Shown: piece after piece, positions 7,652-16,066 of the stretch
Position numbering within the stretch: the stretch's first letter is position 1
How the letters are laid out: every line of letters begins with the position of its first letter
Assembly (NCBI GenBank): GCA_021807595.1
Contig: JAKBCS010000049.1
Coordinates: 1-34,477 of the forward strand
Reading direction: 5' to 3'
Length of the DNA stretch: 34,477 nt
Source: Planctomycetota bacterium
Lineage (GTDB): Bacteria; Planctomycetota; Planctomycetia; Gemmatales; Gemmataceae
The notes under the pieces: model-generated
Told to the model about the DNA's origin: nothing
Seen by the model: only the letters and a program-made list of their open reading frames with translations
Databases searched by the model: none
Program-made: the position numbers and the translations under genes

Positions 7652-10600
7652 ATGACTCGGCGACTGACCTGTCCCCAAGGCCACGACTGGGAAGCCCCGG
7701 ACTTGCCGACCGATCCGTCCGACGACTCGGCGACGCGCTGTCCCGTGTGCGGGACGCTCGCAGATACCTTGGTCCAGACGACGCGGCCGGATGCGGCGGC
7801 ATCCCAGGATCCCTCGACGACGCGGAGGACGACAACAACCTCGGACGACTCCTGCTCGGCCTTTTTTCCGTCGATACCCGGTTACGAGATTCTCGCCGAA
7901 CTGGGGCGCGGCGGGGCGGGCGTGGTTTACAAGGCCAGACAGTCGGCGCTCGATCGCATCGTCGCATTGAAAGTGCTGGCGTCCGGCCCCAGCGCCGGCC
8001 CCATCGAATTGAGACGCTTCCAAAGCGAAGCCGAAGCCGTGGCGCGCTTGCGCCATCCCCATATCGTACCGATCCACGAAGTGGGACAAGCGGCAGGACG
8101 GCCCTATTTTGTGCTGGAATATCTGCCGGGCGGCAGCCTGGCGGCTCGGTTGGAGAGGCAACCGGCACAACCGAGACAGGCTGCGGACATGGTGCGGACG
8201 CTGGCCAGGGCCATCCACTACGCCCATCAAAACGGCATCATTCATCGCGATCTCAAACCGGGGAATATCCTGCTCGACGCCGACGGCACGCCGAAAGTGG
8301 CGGACTTCGGTCTGGCTCGCCGTCTCGATCTCGAAGAGGCCGCGCTGCGCGATCGCCTTACCCCGAGCGGCGTCATCATGGGCACTCCCAGTTATATGGC
8401 CCCCGAACAGGCCGACGGTCGAACAAGGCATCTCGGACCCGCCGCCGACATCTACGCCCTCGGCGGCATTCTCTATGAGATGCTCACTGGCAAACCGCCG
8501 TTTCTGGGCGTCTCGCTCACGGAAACGCTGCTGCAGGTTCTTGAGGCGGAGCCGATTGCGCCGCGCCGCCTTTCTCCGCACGTCCCGCGCGATTTGGAGA
8601 CGATCTGCCTGCGTTGCCTTCAGAAACATCCGCCCAGCCGTTATTCCAACGCCGAGGCGTTGGCCGATGACTTGGGGCGATTCCTCGCCGGCCAGCCCAT
8701 TCTCGCGCGGCCGGTCGGCAGGGGCGAACGCTTCCTCAAGTGGACCAGGCGACGGCCCGCTCAAGCCGCGCTCCTGTTCGTCGTCGCGCTCTCCTCATTA
8801 CTTGGATCGGCGGGAGTGGTTTGGCACCAAACCCAATTGGGATATAAAAATGAGTCGTTACGCCAGGCGTTGGCCGACGAAGAACGCCAACGGCGGCGCA
8901 ACCTGGAGTTGTTGCGTCTCACGCTCGAAGTCGAGGAAGACTACGGTAATTATCTCGATGAGAAACTTCAACCGCTCTCCCATCTGACGGAGTTGCGACG
9001 CCAGCTTCTGGAAAGACGGCTCGCCTACTATCGGCCGATTCTCGAACGCGAACCCAACGATTCCGAGATGCGGCAAATCCAAGGAATGGCTCATCTTGCC
9101 GTCGGGATCATGCAACAGAAACTGGAGCAATTCGATGAGGCCGAGCAATCGTACCGGGCGGCCCTGAAACAGCTCGACCTGCCGGGAGAGGAAGCCTCGG
9201 TCAAAAGTCGTCGCTCCCACGCGCTGGCGTGCGTGCAATACGGAAACCTGCTCAACGCGCGAAGGCAAGACGAGGAGGCCGCGCGGTTTCTGCAAGACGG
9301 AGAAAAACAACTCGACGAACTGACGGACGCATCGCCGGATGCAGAAAACCGACACGCCTTGGCCTTGGCCTCACACAATCGAGCAACTTTCTCGTCCAGA
9401 GTCGGCCAAACGGAAATGGCGCGGCAAGGCTACGAACGGGCCATTCGCATCAGGCGACATCTGATGGAAGACTATCCCGACGAGGAGCGCTATCCGCGCG
9501 AATTGGCGGGCAGTTACATCAATCTCGCTGCGCTTGAGATGAGGCTCCATGGCTACCCTCGAGCGCGCGAGGAACTGCTGCGCGCCGAAGCATTGCTTCG
9601 CGCTCTACCGCGGGACGTGGAGAATCGCTATCTCCTGGCCGGCGTTTATCTCAACCTCGGAATCGTCGATAAAACCCTCGAACCGGGACGCGCGGAAGAA
9701 TCTTGGGGGCAATCGCTGGCCTTATGGACGAAGCTCGTGGAGGAGTTCCCAGAAGTGGCGGCCTATCGTCGGGGCGAGGCGTCGGCGGCCTTCCAACTCG
9801 GATCGCACCACAAAAGCAAGGGAGCGATCCGCGCAGCGCTGCCCTTGCTTCGTCGGTCGCTTGCCCTTTCGCAACAATTGCACCAACAAACACCCGATTC
9901 GCCGACGTATCGGAACGACGTACTCCAATCGCTGGATCAACTCGCGGAGGTTCAACTCGCCGTCAAGAACGAGGTGGAGGCCGAGACGCTGTGGCGTCAA
10001 CAGCTCGATATGTCGGATGCGATTCTCCAACAGGAACCGCATCAACCTACTTTGCGGCAGAAATTATCGCTTACTCTTGCGAATCTCGGTGAAATGGATG
10101 CGCGGCGCGGCCTATTCCTTCAAACCAGACGACCGCTCCCGCTGATTCCCACAACCTCGGCCTTCACAATCGCCCTTCACGACGCGGCCAATCTCTATTA
10201 TCCGGAGGCATACCTGCAACGCGCGCGGGACTCGTTTCGTCGCGGCGCGCGCGAGCAGGAGGCGTTACTGAACCTCGATTCTCCACCGTCCATCGCGCAT
10301 CTCGTTCTCAGCAGGCACGCGCGGGGACTTGGCTTACTTGCCTGGAACGCGGGCAACCTCGAAGACATGCTCGAAGCCGTCCGCGCGGCCGAGCGAGCCG
10401 CCCCCGCATTGGCCCAAGACGGCGATGGTGGTTTCGGCTATCGCGCCGCGTCGGTGGGGCACTCTCTATGCGTCGCGCTGACTGCCAAGGCAGGCAACCT
10501 CTCGAACCAAGACAAAATCAGCGCGTCAAACCGGCACGCTGCTTCCGCCATCGAATGTCTGAGGAAAGCAGCCGCGCTGGCCCCCCTCAAAGCCGCCGAT

Positions 10601-10687
10601 CTCGAAACGGCGGCCGAGTTCGCGCCGATCCGTGCGCGGCCGGACTTTGTGACATTGCTGCGCGAATTGAAAGAGAAGAAGCAGTAG
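7652..10687 (+). CDS. Receptor-like Ser/Thr protein kinase with zinc ribbon and TPR-like domain
   Basis: From ATG 7652 the protein is 1011 residues. A GTG at 7565 would add 29 unlikely residues, and CPQGHDW right after ATG 7652 supports the later start. A zinc ribbon (Cys7 and CPVC at 30-33) is followed by a Hanks-type kinase at about 77-345: glycine loop GRGGAGVVY, Lys107, HRDLKPGN (198-205), DFG (218-220), GTPSYMAPEQA. A membrane segment follows at about 373-392, then a long helical, TPR-like region to the C-terminus. Key catalytic residues are intact, so it should be active. The tail, presumably on the far side of the membrane, is a likely sensor or protein-binding part. Substrate and signal are unknown. 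Confidence 0.93.
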   Translation: MTRRLTCPQGHDWEAPDLPTDPSDDSATRCPVCGTLADTLVQTTRPDAAASQDPSTTRRTTTTSDDSCSAFFPSIPGYEILAELGRGGAGVVYKARQSALDRIVALKVLASGPSAGPIELRRFQSEAEAVARLRHPHIVPIHEVGQAAGRPYFVLEYLPGGSLAARLERQPAQPRQAADMVRTLARAIHYAHQNGIIHRDLKPGNILLDADGTPKVADFGLARRLDLEEAALRDRLTPSGVIMGTPSYMAPEQADGRTRHLGPAADIYALGGILYEMLTGKPPFLGVSLTETLLQVLEAEPIAPRRLSPHVPRDLETICLRCLQKHPPSRYSNAEALADDLGRFLAGQPILARPVGRGERFLKWTRRRPAQAALLFVVALSSLLGSAGVVWHQTQLGYKNESLRQALADEERQRRRNLELLRLTLEVEEDYGNYLDEKLQPLSHLTELRRQLLERRLAYYRPILEREPNDSEMRQIQGMAHLAVGIMQQKLEQFDEAEQSYRAALKQLDLPGEEASVKSRRSHALACVQYGNLLNARRQDEEAARFLQDGEKQLDELTDASPDAENRHALALASHNRATFSSRVGQTEMARQGYERAIRIRRHLMEDYPDEERYPRELAGSYINLAALEMRLHGYPRAREELLRAEALLRALPRDVENRYLLAGVYLNLGIVDKTLEPGRAEESWGQSLALWTKLVEEFPEVAAYRRGEASAAFQLGSHHKSKGAIRAALPLLRRSLALSQQLHQQTPDSPTYRNDVLQSLDQLAEVQLAVKNEVEAETLWRQQLDMSDAILQQEPHQPTLRQKLSLTLANLGEMDARRGLFLQTRRPLPLIPTTSAFTIALHDAANLYYPEAYLQRARDSFRRGAREQEALLNLDSPPSIAHLVLSRHARGLGLLAWNAGNLEDMLEAVRAAERAAPALAQDGDGGFGYRAASVGHSLCVALTAKAGNLSNQDKISASNRHAASAIECLRKAAALAPLKAADLETAAEFAPIRARPDFVTLLRELKEKKQ

Positions 10688-10741
10688 CTCCGTCGCCGTC
10701 TATCCGACGAATCATCGTGCTTCTCTCTCTCGACCAAATCA

Positions 10742-13700
10742 TCACTTCTCGTAGCGCAGCAACAGATCGCCGGCATCGACTTGGGTTCCGGGATGCACCA
10801 ATACTTGAGCGATGGTTCCGGCGCGTTCGGCATAGATGGTCGTTTCCATCTTCATGGCTTCGAGGGTACACAACTTCTGTCCGGCGGCCACTTGCTCGTC
10901 GGCTTCGACGGCGACGCGCACCAGTAGGCCGGGCATGGGCGCGCCGACGTGCAGAGGATTGCCCGGCTCGGCTTTCGGATGTGCCGCCACTTTGCCGCTC
11001 AGACTACGATCGACGACGACGATCTCGCGCGGCTGGCCGTTTAGCTCGAAGAAGACCGTGCGGCTGCCGTCTTCGTGCGCTTCGCCGACCGTGAGGAATT
11101 TCAGGATCAACGTTTTGCCGCGCTCGATGTCGATGGACGCTTCCTCGCCGGGTTCCATGCCGTAAAAGAAAACCGGCGTCGGCAGCACGCTCGTGTCGGA
11201 GTATTTGGCCTGATGCGCGGCCAAATCGGGGAAAACGCGCGGATATAAGAGATAGCTTAATAGTTCTCGGTCGTTGACGCTTCGACCAATTTGTTGCTCC
11301 AGCGTCGTGCGCGCGGCCGCGAAATCGAGCGGTGGGAGCGTCGCGCCAGGTCTACCCGTCATCGGCTGTCGTCCGCGCAGCACGCGCTTTTGCAGTTCCG
11401 CTGGGAAGCCGCCCGGCGGTTCGCCAAGGCGACCCTCGAAGAACTCGACCACCGATTCTGGGAACGACAATTCGCGGGTCCCGTGCCGAACATCGTCCGG
11501 CTTCAAGTTGTTGCCCACCATGAAGAGCGCCATGTCGCCGACGACCTTGGAAGTTGGCGTCACCTTGATGATGTCGCCGAACATGCGGTTGACTTCGGCG
11601 TACATTCGGCACACTTCACGCCAGCGCGATTCCAGGCCGAGCGCTTGCGCTTGGTGATACAGGTTCGTGTACTGTCCGCCGGGCATCTCGTTCAGATACA
11701 CGTCCGCCGTCGGTGCCAGTTGGCCGGTCTCGAACGAGGAGTAGAGGCGGCGCACCCCGGTCCAGTAGTCGGCGACATCTTGCAAGGCATCGCTGTCGAG
11801 TTGCGGATCGCGCGGTTGGAACCGCAGCGCTTCGACGAGGGCATGAAGACTCGGTTGACTCGTCATGCTCGAAAGGGGAGCCATGGCACAATCGACGATG
11901 GACCCCCCTTCTTGGGCGGCCGTGAGATAGGAAGCAATCTGTCCGCCGGCGCAATCGTGGGTGTGAAAGTGGATGGGAAGGCCGACTTCCTGGCGCAGCG
12001 CGCGGACGAGAGCCTGCGCCGCATGAGGCTTGCACAGCCCGGCCATATCCTTGATGGCCAAGAGATTCGCGCCGCGTCTTTCCAACTGTTTGGCCAACTC
12101 GACGTAGTAGGCGAGATTGTATTTCGTTCTTGAAAGATCGAGAATATCGCCGGTGTAGCAGATGGCCGCCTCGCACAACATACCGGTGTCGCGTACCGCT
12201 TCGATAGCCAATTGCAGATTCGGCAGACCGTTGAGGGCGTCGAAAACACGGAAAAGATCGATGCCCGCCTGTGCCGACTCCTTGACGAATGCCTTGACAA
12301 CGTTATCGGGATAGTTCGTATAGCCGACGGCGCTGGCCGAGCGAAGCAACATTTGGAAGAGCAGATTTGGCACGCGCGAACGCAGATCGACGAGCCGCTG
12401 CCACGGCGATTCCTTCAGGAAGCGCATCGCGGTGTCAAACGTCGCGCCTCCCCACATCTCCAGCGAGAACAAGCCCGACAAACGCATGGCATAGAAGGGT
12501 GCGATGCGCGCCATATCGTGGCTGCGCATGCGCGTCGCCAACAGCGATTGATGCGCGTCGCGGAAGGTCGTATCCGTTATCAGCAAGCGCGGCTGTTCGA
12601 GTATCCACCGGGAGAACTTTTCCGCCCCGAGTTCGCGCAATTTATCTCGCGTTCCCGAAGGGTATCCTGCGGTCGGCTTGCCCACATCGGGAACGGCGAC
12701 GGGTTCGCGCGGGACGCCGGCTGGCTTGTGGGGAACCTGGGGATGCCCGTTGACGATCACATCGGCGATGTAGGCGAGCAGGCGCGTGGCCCGATCTTGA
12801 CGGCGAACGAATTGGAACAGGGACGGAGTTTCGTCGATGAAGCGCGTGGTGCAACCGCCGGCCAGAAAAGACGAATTCGTCACCAGATTGACGAGGAAGG
12901 GGATATTCGTCTTCACGCCGCGAACGCGGAATTCTTGAAGGCTACGCAACATGCGTCGGGCCGCATCGACGAAACGGAGACCGTGAGATGTCACCTTGAC
13001 CAGCATCGAATCGTAGAACGGCGTGATGACCGCGCCGGTGAAGGCCGAGCCGGCGTCGAGGCGAATGCCCATACCGCTGGCCGAACGATAGTTGCTTAAT
13101 TTGCCGTAGTCCGGGAGGAAATTGTTCGCCGGGTCTTCGGTGGTGACGCGGCATTGCAAGGCGTAGCCGTGCGTAATCACCTGACTCTGATCGCCCAAGC
13201 CAATTTCCGGATCGCTTAACAGTTTGTTTTGAGCGATGAGTATCTGGGTCTTCACGACGTCGTAACCCGTCACTTCCTCGGTGACAGTGTGTTCGACCTG
13301 AATACGAGGATTGACCTCGATAAAGTAGAAATTGCCGCCGTCCGCATCGACGAGGAACTCGACGGTTCCGGCATTGTCGAGGCGGACGGCGCGGCCCACC
13401 GCCAGCGCGGCATCGAGAATGCGCTGGCGAAGCCCAGGATCGAGGTTGACCGCCGGGGCGATCTCGACGATTTTTTGATGGCGGCGCTGAAGCGAACAAT
13501 CGCGCTCGAACAGATGGACGAGATTGCCGTGCCGGTCGCCGATGAGCTGCACTTCGATGTGGCGCGCGCGCGCGATGTATTTCTCGAGAAAGACGTCGGG
13601 AATGCCGAACGCGGTACCGGCCTCGCGCCGCGCTTGGTCGAGCGCGTCGTCGAGTTTGCCGGCACTTAGAGCCACGCGCATGCCGCGCCCGCCGCCGCCC

Positions 13701-14212
13701 ATCGCAGCCTTCACCATTACCGGAAAGCCAAGTTTGGCGGCCACCCGCTGCGCCTCTTCGTTCGTCTTGACGGAGTTGCTGCCGGCCAAGATCGGCACGT
13801 TCGCCTTCTGTGCGATGTCGCGAGCCACGACCTTGTCGCCGAGTTGTTCGAGAATCTCGACGCGCGGGCCAACAAAGCTAATGCCCGCGTCCTGACAGGC
13901 GCGAGCGAACGCGGCATTCTCGGAAAGGAAGCCATAGCCGGGATGAATGGCATCGACATCGTGGTGCTTTGCCAAGGCGACGATGCCGGGAATGTCCAGA
14001 TAGGCTCGGATCGGCTCGCCGGGCTTGCCGACCCGATAGGCTTCATCCGCCTTAAATCGATGCAGCGCGAAGCGGTCTTCGTGCGAATAAATGGCCACGG
14101 TGCGGATGCCCAATTCCGTGGCGGTGCGAAAGACGCGAATGGCGATCTCGCTGCGATTGGCCACGAGCAACTTGCGAATTGGGCGAGGCGCTAATTGTGA
14201 CTCCTCCGGCAT
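10742..14212 (-). CDS. pyc: Pyruvate carboxylase
   Basis: At 1156 residues this is a complete single-chain pyruvate carboxylase, which makes oxaloacetate from pyruvate, bicarbonate and ATP to refill the citric-acid cycle. The biotin carboxylase part (about 12-460) has the ATP-grasp loop KAAMGGGGRGMRVA and the EVNPRIQVEHTVTEE block. The carboxyltransferase part begins near LLITDTTFRDAHQSLLATRM and has metal-site HFHTHD. The C-terminal biotinyl domain carries EAMKMET, with Lys1121 as the expected biotin site. The ATG at 14212 is preceded by GAGGAA. It converges on the kinase gene, 54 bases apart, and diverges from the BON gene. Confidence 0.97.
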   Translation of the reverse strand: MPEESQLAPRPIRKLLVANRSEIAIRVFRTATELGIRTVAIYSHEDRFALHRFKADEAYRVGKPGEPIRAYLDIPGIVALAKHHDVDAIHPGYGFLSENAAFARACQDAGISFVGPRVEILEQLGDKVVARDIAQKANVPILAGSNSVKTNEEAQRVAAKLGFPVMVKAAMGGGGRGMRVALSAGKLDDALDQARREAGTAFGIPDVFLEKYIARARHIEVQLIGDRHGNLVHLFERDCSLQRRHQKIVEIAPAVNLDPGLRQRILDAALAVGRAVRLDNAGTVEFLVDADGGNFYFIEVNPRIQVEHTVTEEVTGYDVVKTQILIAQNKLLSDPEIGLGDQSQVITHGYALQCRVTTEDPANNFLPDYGKLSNYRSASGMGIRLDAGSAFTGAVITPFYDSMLVKVTSHGLRFVDAARRMLRSLQEFRVRGVKTNIPFLVNLVTNSSFLAGGCTTRFIDETPSLFQFVRRQDRATRLLAYIADVIVNGHPQVPHKPAGVPREPVAVPDVGKPTAGYPSGTRDKLRELGAEKFSRWILEQPRLLITDTTFRDAHQSLLATRMRSHDMARIAPFYAMRLSGLFSLEMWGGATFDTAMRFLKESPWQRLVDLRSRVPNLLFQMLLRSASAVGYTNYPDNVVKAFVKESAQAGIDLFRVFDALNGLPNLQLAIEAVRDTGMLCEAAICYTGDILDLSRTKYNLAYYVELAKQLERRGANLLAIKDMAGLCKPHAAQALVRALRQEVGLPIHFHTHDCAGGQIASYLTAAQEGGSIVDCAMAPLSSMTSQPSLHALVEALRFQPRDPQLDSDALQDVADYWTGVRRLYSSFETGQLAPTADVYLNEMPGGQYTNLYHQAQALGLESRWREVCRMYAEVNRMFGDIIKVTPTSKVVGDMALFMVGNNLKPDDVRHGTRELSFPESVVEFFEGRLGEPPGGFPAELQKRVLRGRQPMTGRPGATLPPLDFAAARTTLEQQIGRSVNDRELLSYLLYPRVFPDLAAHQAKYSDTSVLPTPVFFYGMEPGEEASIDIERGKTLILKFLTVGEAHEDGSRTVFFELNGQPREIVVVDRSLSGKVAAHPKAEPGNPLHVGAPMPGLLVRVAVEADEQVAAGQKLCTLEAMKMETTIYAERAGTIAQVLVHPGTQVDAGDLLLRYEK

Positions 14213-14602
14213 GGCGGCTCAATTCCTCTTATGGTTTCGTTCACCTAGTCAATGCAGCTATCCTAGCGATTCCTCGCGGCGATTCCCACGCTCTCCGAGG
14301 AAGACCACGATACGCACGATACACCAACCGGCCGATAATTCGCGTCGCTGCGAAAGTCGGAAAAAGGAAGCGTGGATGGCCGAGGCTCTTTCCACGGGCA
14401 ACGGAGGCTTCGACGCCTGCGGCCGACATAAGCTGGGCAAACTTTGCGTTGTATTTCCGAAACGTGCGATGCGCCAACGGCGACGGACGCGAGCCGCTCG
14501 GCGCGGCGAAGAAATTGCGCGAGTCATTTGACGCGAGGCGGAAGGTGGGCAATAGTAGTTCATCGTCTGCTTGCCTTGCGCTTACATCAGGAGGATGTTG
14601 AC
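14213..14602. other. 390-base intergenic region between pyc and the BON gene
   Basis: This divergent region must hold promoters for both neighbours. Short open frames exist on both strands, but none has a plausible ribosome-binding site or recognisable protein. I see no clear consensus promoter, RNA gene or long repeat. AGGAGG at 14589-14594 belongs to the downstream BON gene. Confidence 0.5.
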
Positions 14603-15340
14603 GTGACCGTGCCTGTCCGATTTTCCTTGGCCTTGACGCTGGGCTTGTCGATCTTGCCCCGCGCCTTCGGAGGAGCGACGGACGCGGTTCCCCCGGAACC
14701 CGTGCCGCTCGCCCTTAATCTCACCAATCAACAGATCGCCGAATCCATTGCCGCTCGACTGCGTCAGAGCGGAATGCTTCAGCATTACGACATCGACGTT
14801 CGCTACCGCGACGGTTCAGCCGAGTTGAGCGGTTCGGTGGCCGACGCCGCACAACGCGATCGGGTGTTGCGTCTGGTTCGCGACGTGGCGGGCGTGCGCC
14901 AAGTGGTCGATCGGTTGAGCGTGGCCGGTGCCATCGTCCCGGTCCAAGCCGCCGCCGTGCCGGAAGCACTTCCTCCCGTCTCGGCGCTCACCGCCCCGCC
15001 GCCGGCCGTCGCGCCTTTGGCTCCGCCCGCTGCCGGCGCGAATGCCGCGCCGCCGGAAGCGACGCCGATCTTCCAAGCTCCCGGCGTCGCGCCCAATACC
15101 GCCAACCCGCCGCGCATGCCGCCCTACGCTTGGCCCACCTACGCGCCCTACAATAACTATTCGCGCGTCGCCACTCCCCTGGCGTATCCTTACAACAGTT
15201 TCCCGTTCATCGGCCCCGTCTATCCGTTCCCGAAGGTGCCTCTCGGCTGGCGTTCGGTGAAGCTGGAATGGGACGATGGCTACTGGTGGTTCAGCAAGAC
15301 GGCCTCGCACTGGGACTGGTGGAAGCTGCGATACTATTAA
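14603..15340 (+). CDS. Secreted BON-domain protein
   Basis: The GTG at 14603 is chosen because AGGAGG ends 8 bases upstream and a signal peptide begins at once (TVPVRFSLALTLGLSILPRA). The product is 245 residues. After the leader, residues about 40-110 form a BON domain (QIAESIAARLRQSGMLQHYD, then GSAELSGSVADAAQRDRVLR and VAGVRQVVDRL), a fold found in periplasmic and envelope proteins that associate with lipid or partner proteins. A Pro/Ala-rich linker and a Tyr/Pro/Trp-rich C-terminus (ending HWDWWKLRYY) follow. The C-terminal part is unrecognised and may be a surface or wall-associated tail. A convergent hairpin follows. Confidence 0.85.
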   Translation: MTVPVRFSLALTLGLSILPRAFGGATDAVPPEPVPLALNLTNQQIAESIAARLRQSGMLQHYDIDVRYRDGSAELSGSVADAAQRDRVLRLVRDVAGVRQVVDRLSVAGAIVPVQAAAVPEALPPVSALTAPPPAVAPLAPPAAGANAAPPEATPIFQAPGVAPNTANPPRMPPYAWPTYAPYNNYSRVATPLAYPYNSFPFIGPVYPFPKVPLGWRSVKLEWDDGYWWFSKTASHWDWWKLRYY

Positions 15341-15346
15341 TCGACA

Positions 15347-15386
15347 GTCGGCTCTCATTCATGGGCATTCGTTGCCGAGAGCCGAC
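15347..15386. terminator. Perfect 10-base inverted repeat at the BON/pdeM convergent junction
   Basis: GTCGGCTCTC (15347-15356) and GAGAGCCGAC (15377-15386) pair around a 20-base loop. The hairpin starts 7 bases after the BON stop and covers the last codons of the opposite pdeM gene. The placement suggests a two-way terminator, although no T-run follows on either strand. Confidence 0.45.
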
Positions 15387-16059
15387 GGTTGAGAGTCGAA
15401 ACTTCGCCCAGATCGACGACGCGATCGCCCGCGATGGCGTGACAGCGAAACGAATGCCAACGACGCGAGGAGAGGACGTTGACTCCGGCTGCCTCTTGCG
15501 AATAAGCCGGTAATATCAATCGTCTGGAGTCGCTCAGATAACACGATGCGTCGATCGTTCCCGAAGCGATCCGGCTGCGTGTCGAACGCAGTCGGATCGT
15601 TCTTCTTTTGGGAGACCAGCGCACGCACGGATGTACATGGCCTTGCACCGAGAGACCATCGGGTAGCGGTGCCTCTCCGTGTACCACCTGCCATTCGGCC
15701 ACGCGCGCGCCTTGGGAATGGATCGTCACGGGACTATCGGACGCGAGATAGGCTTGAAGACCCTCATCGTGATTTCCAGGCACAAGAGCGATCTGTTGAA
15801 GCGCCTTCTCTCGACACCATTTCTCGAACAAGGCCAGGGCATCGCGGCAATTCGCCTCTTCCAAGAGATCGCCGGCGAGAACGAGATAGCCGATCCGATA
15901 TTCGCACAGAATCCTGCCCAGTGGCTCCAACTGGGCGAGCATCGATTCCTCTGGAACCGCTTCGCCTCGCCTTCGGCGCGCTTCGTCGTAGCCGAGGTGC
16001 AGGTCGGCGACGACGGCGGTGCGACTCGGCCAATGAACGGCCACACGCTCCGCAGTCAA
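15355..16059 (-). CDS. pdeM: PdeM-type metallophosphoesterase (ligase-associated DNA damage response family)
   Basis: The 234-residue protein has the calcineurin-like metal sites in order: DLHLGY near the N-terminus, GDLLEE, GNHDE and GHVHP. The region after the first site (EARRRRGEAVPEES) is typical of PdeM, a manganese-dependent phosphodiesterase found in operons with an Lhr-type helicase, an MBL exonuclease and an ATP-dependent ligase. Here the gene directly follows a large Lhr-type helicase, 7 bases apart on the same strand, which supports the call. The C-terminal half after GHVHP is arginine-rich and less conserved. Biochemical role (endonuclease or phosphatase) is inferred from family knowledge. 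Confidence 0.85.
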   Translation of the reverse strand: MTAERVAVHWPSRTAVVADLHLGYDEARRRRGEAVPEESMLAQLEPLGRILCEYRIGYLVLAGDLLEEANCRDALALFEKWCREKALQQIALVPGNHDEGLQAYLASDSPVTIHSQGARVAEWQVVHGEAPLPDGLSVQGHVHPCVRWSPKRRTIRLRSTRSRIASGTIDASCYLSDSRRLILPAYSQEAAGVNVLSSRRWHSFRCHAIAGDRVVDLGEVSTLNRRLSATNAHE

Positions 16060-16066
16060 CAGCCAA

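Noticed and set aside
7553-8764. Long minus-strand frame of about 400 codons
   Set aside because: It is antisense to the kinase domain, whose HRD and DFG motifs identify the real gene.
14241-14552. About 103-codon minus-strand frame between pyc and the BON gene
   Set aside because: It has no ribosome-binding site, no similarity I recognise and a composition like other random frames.
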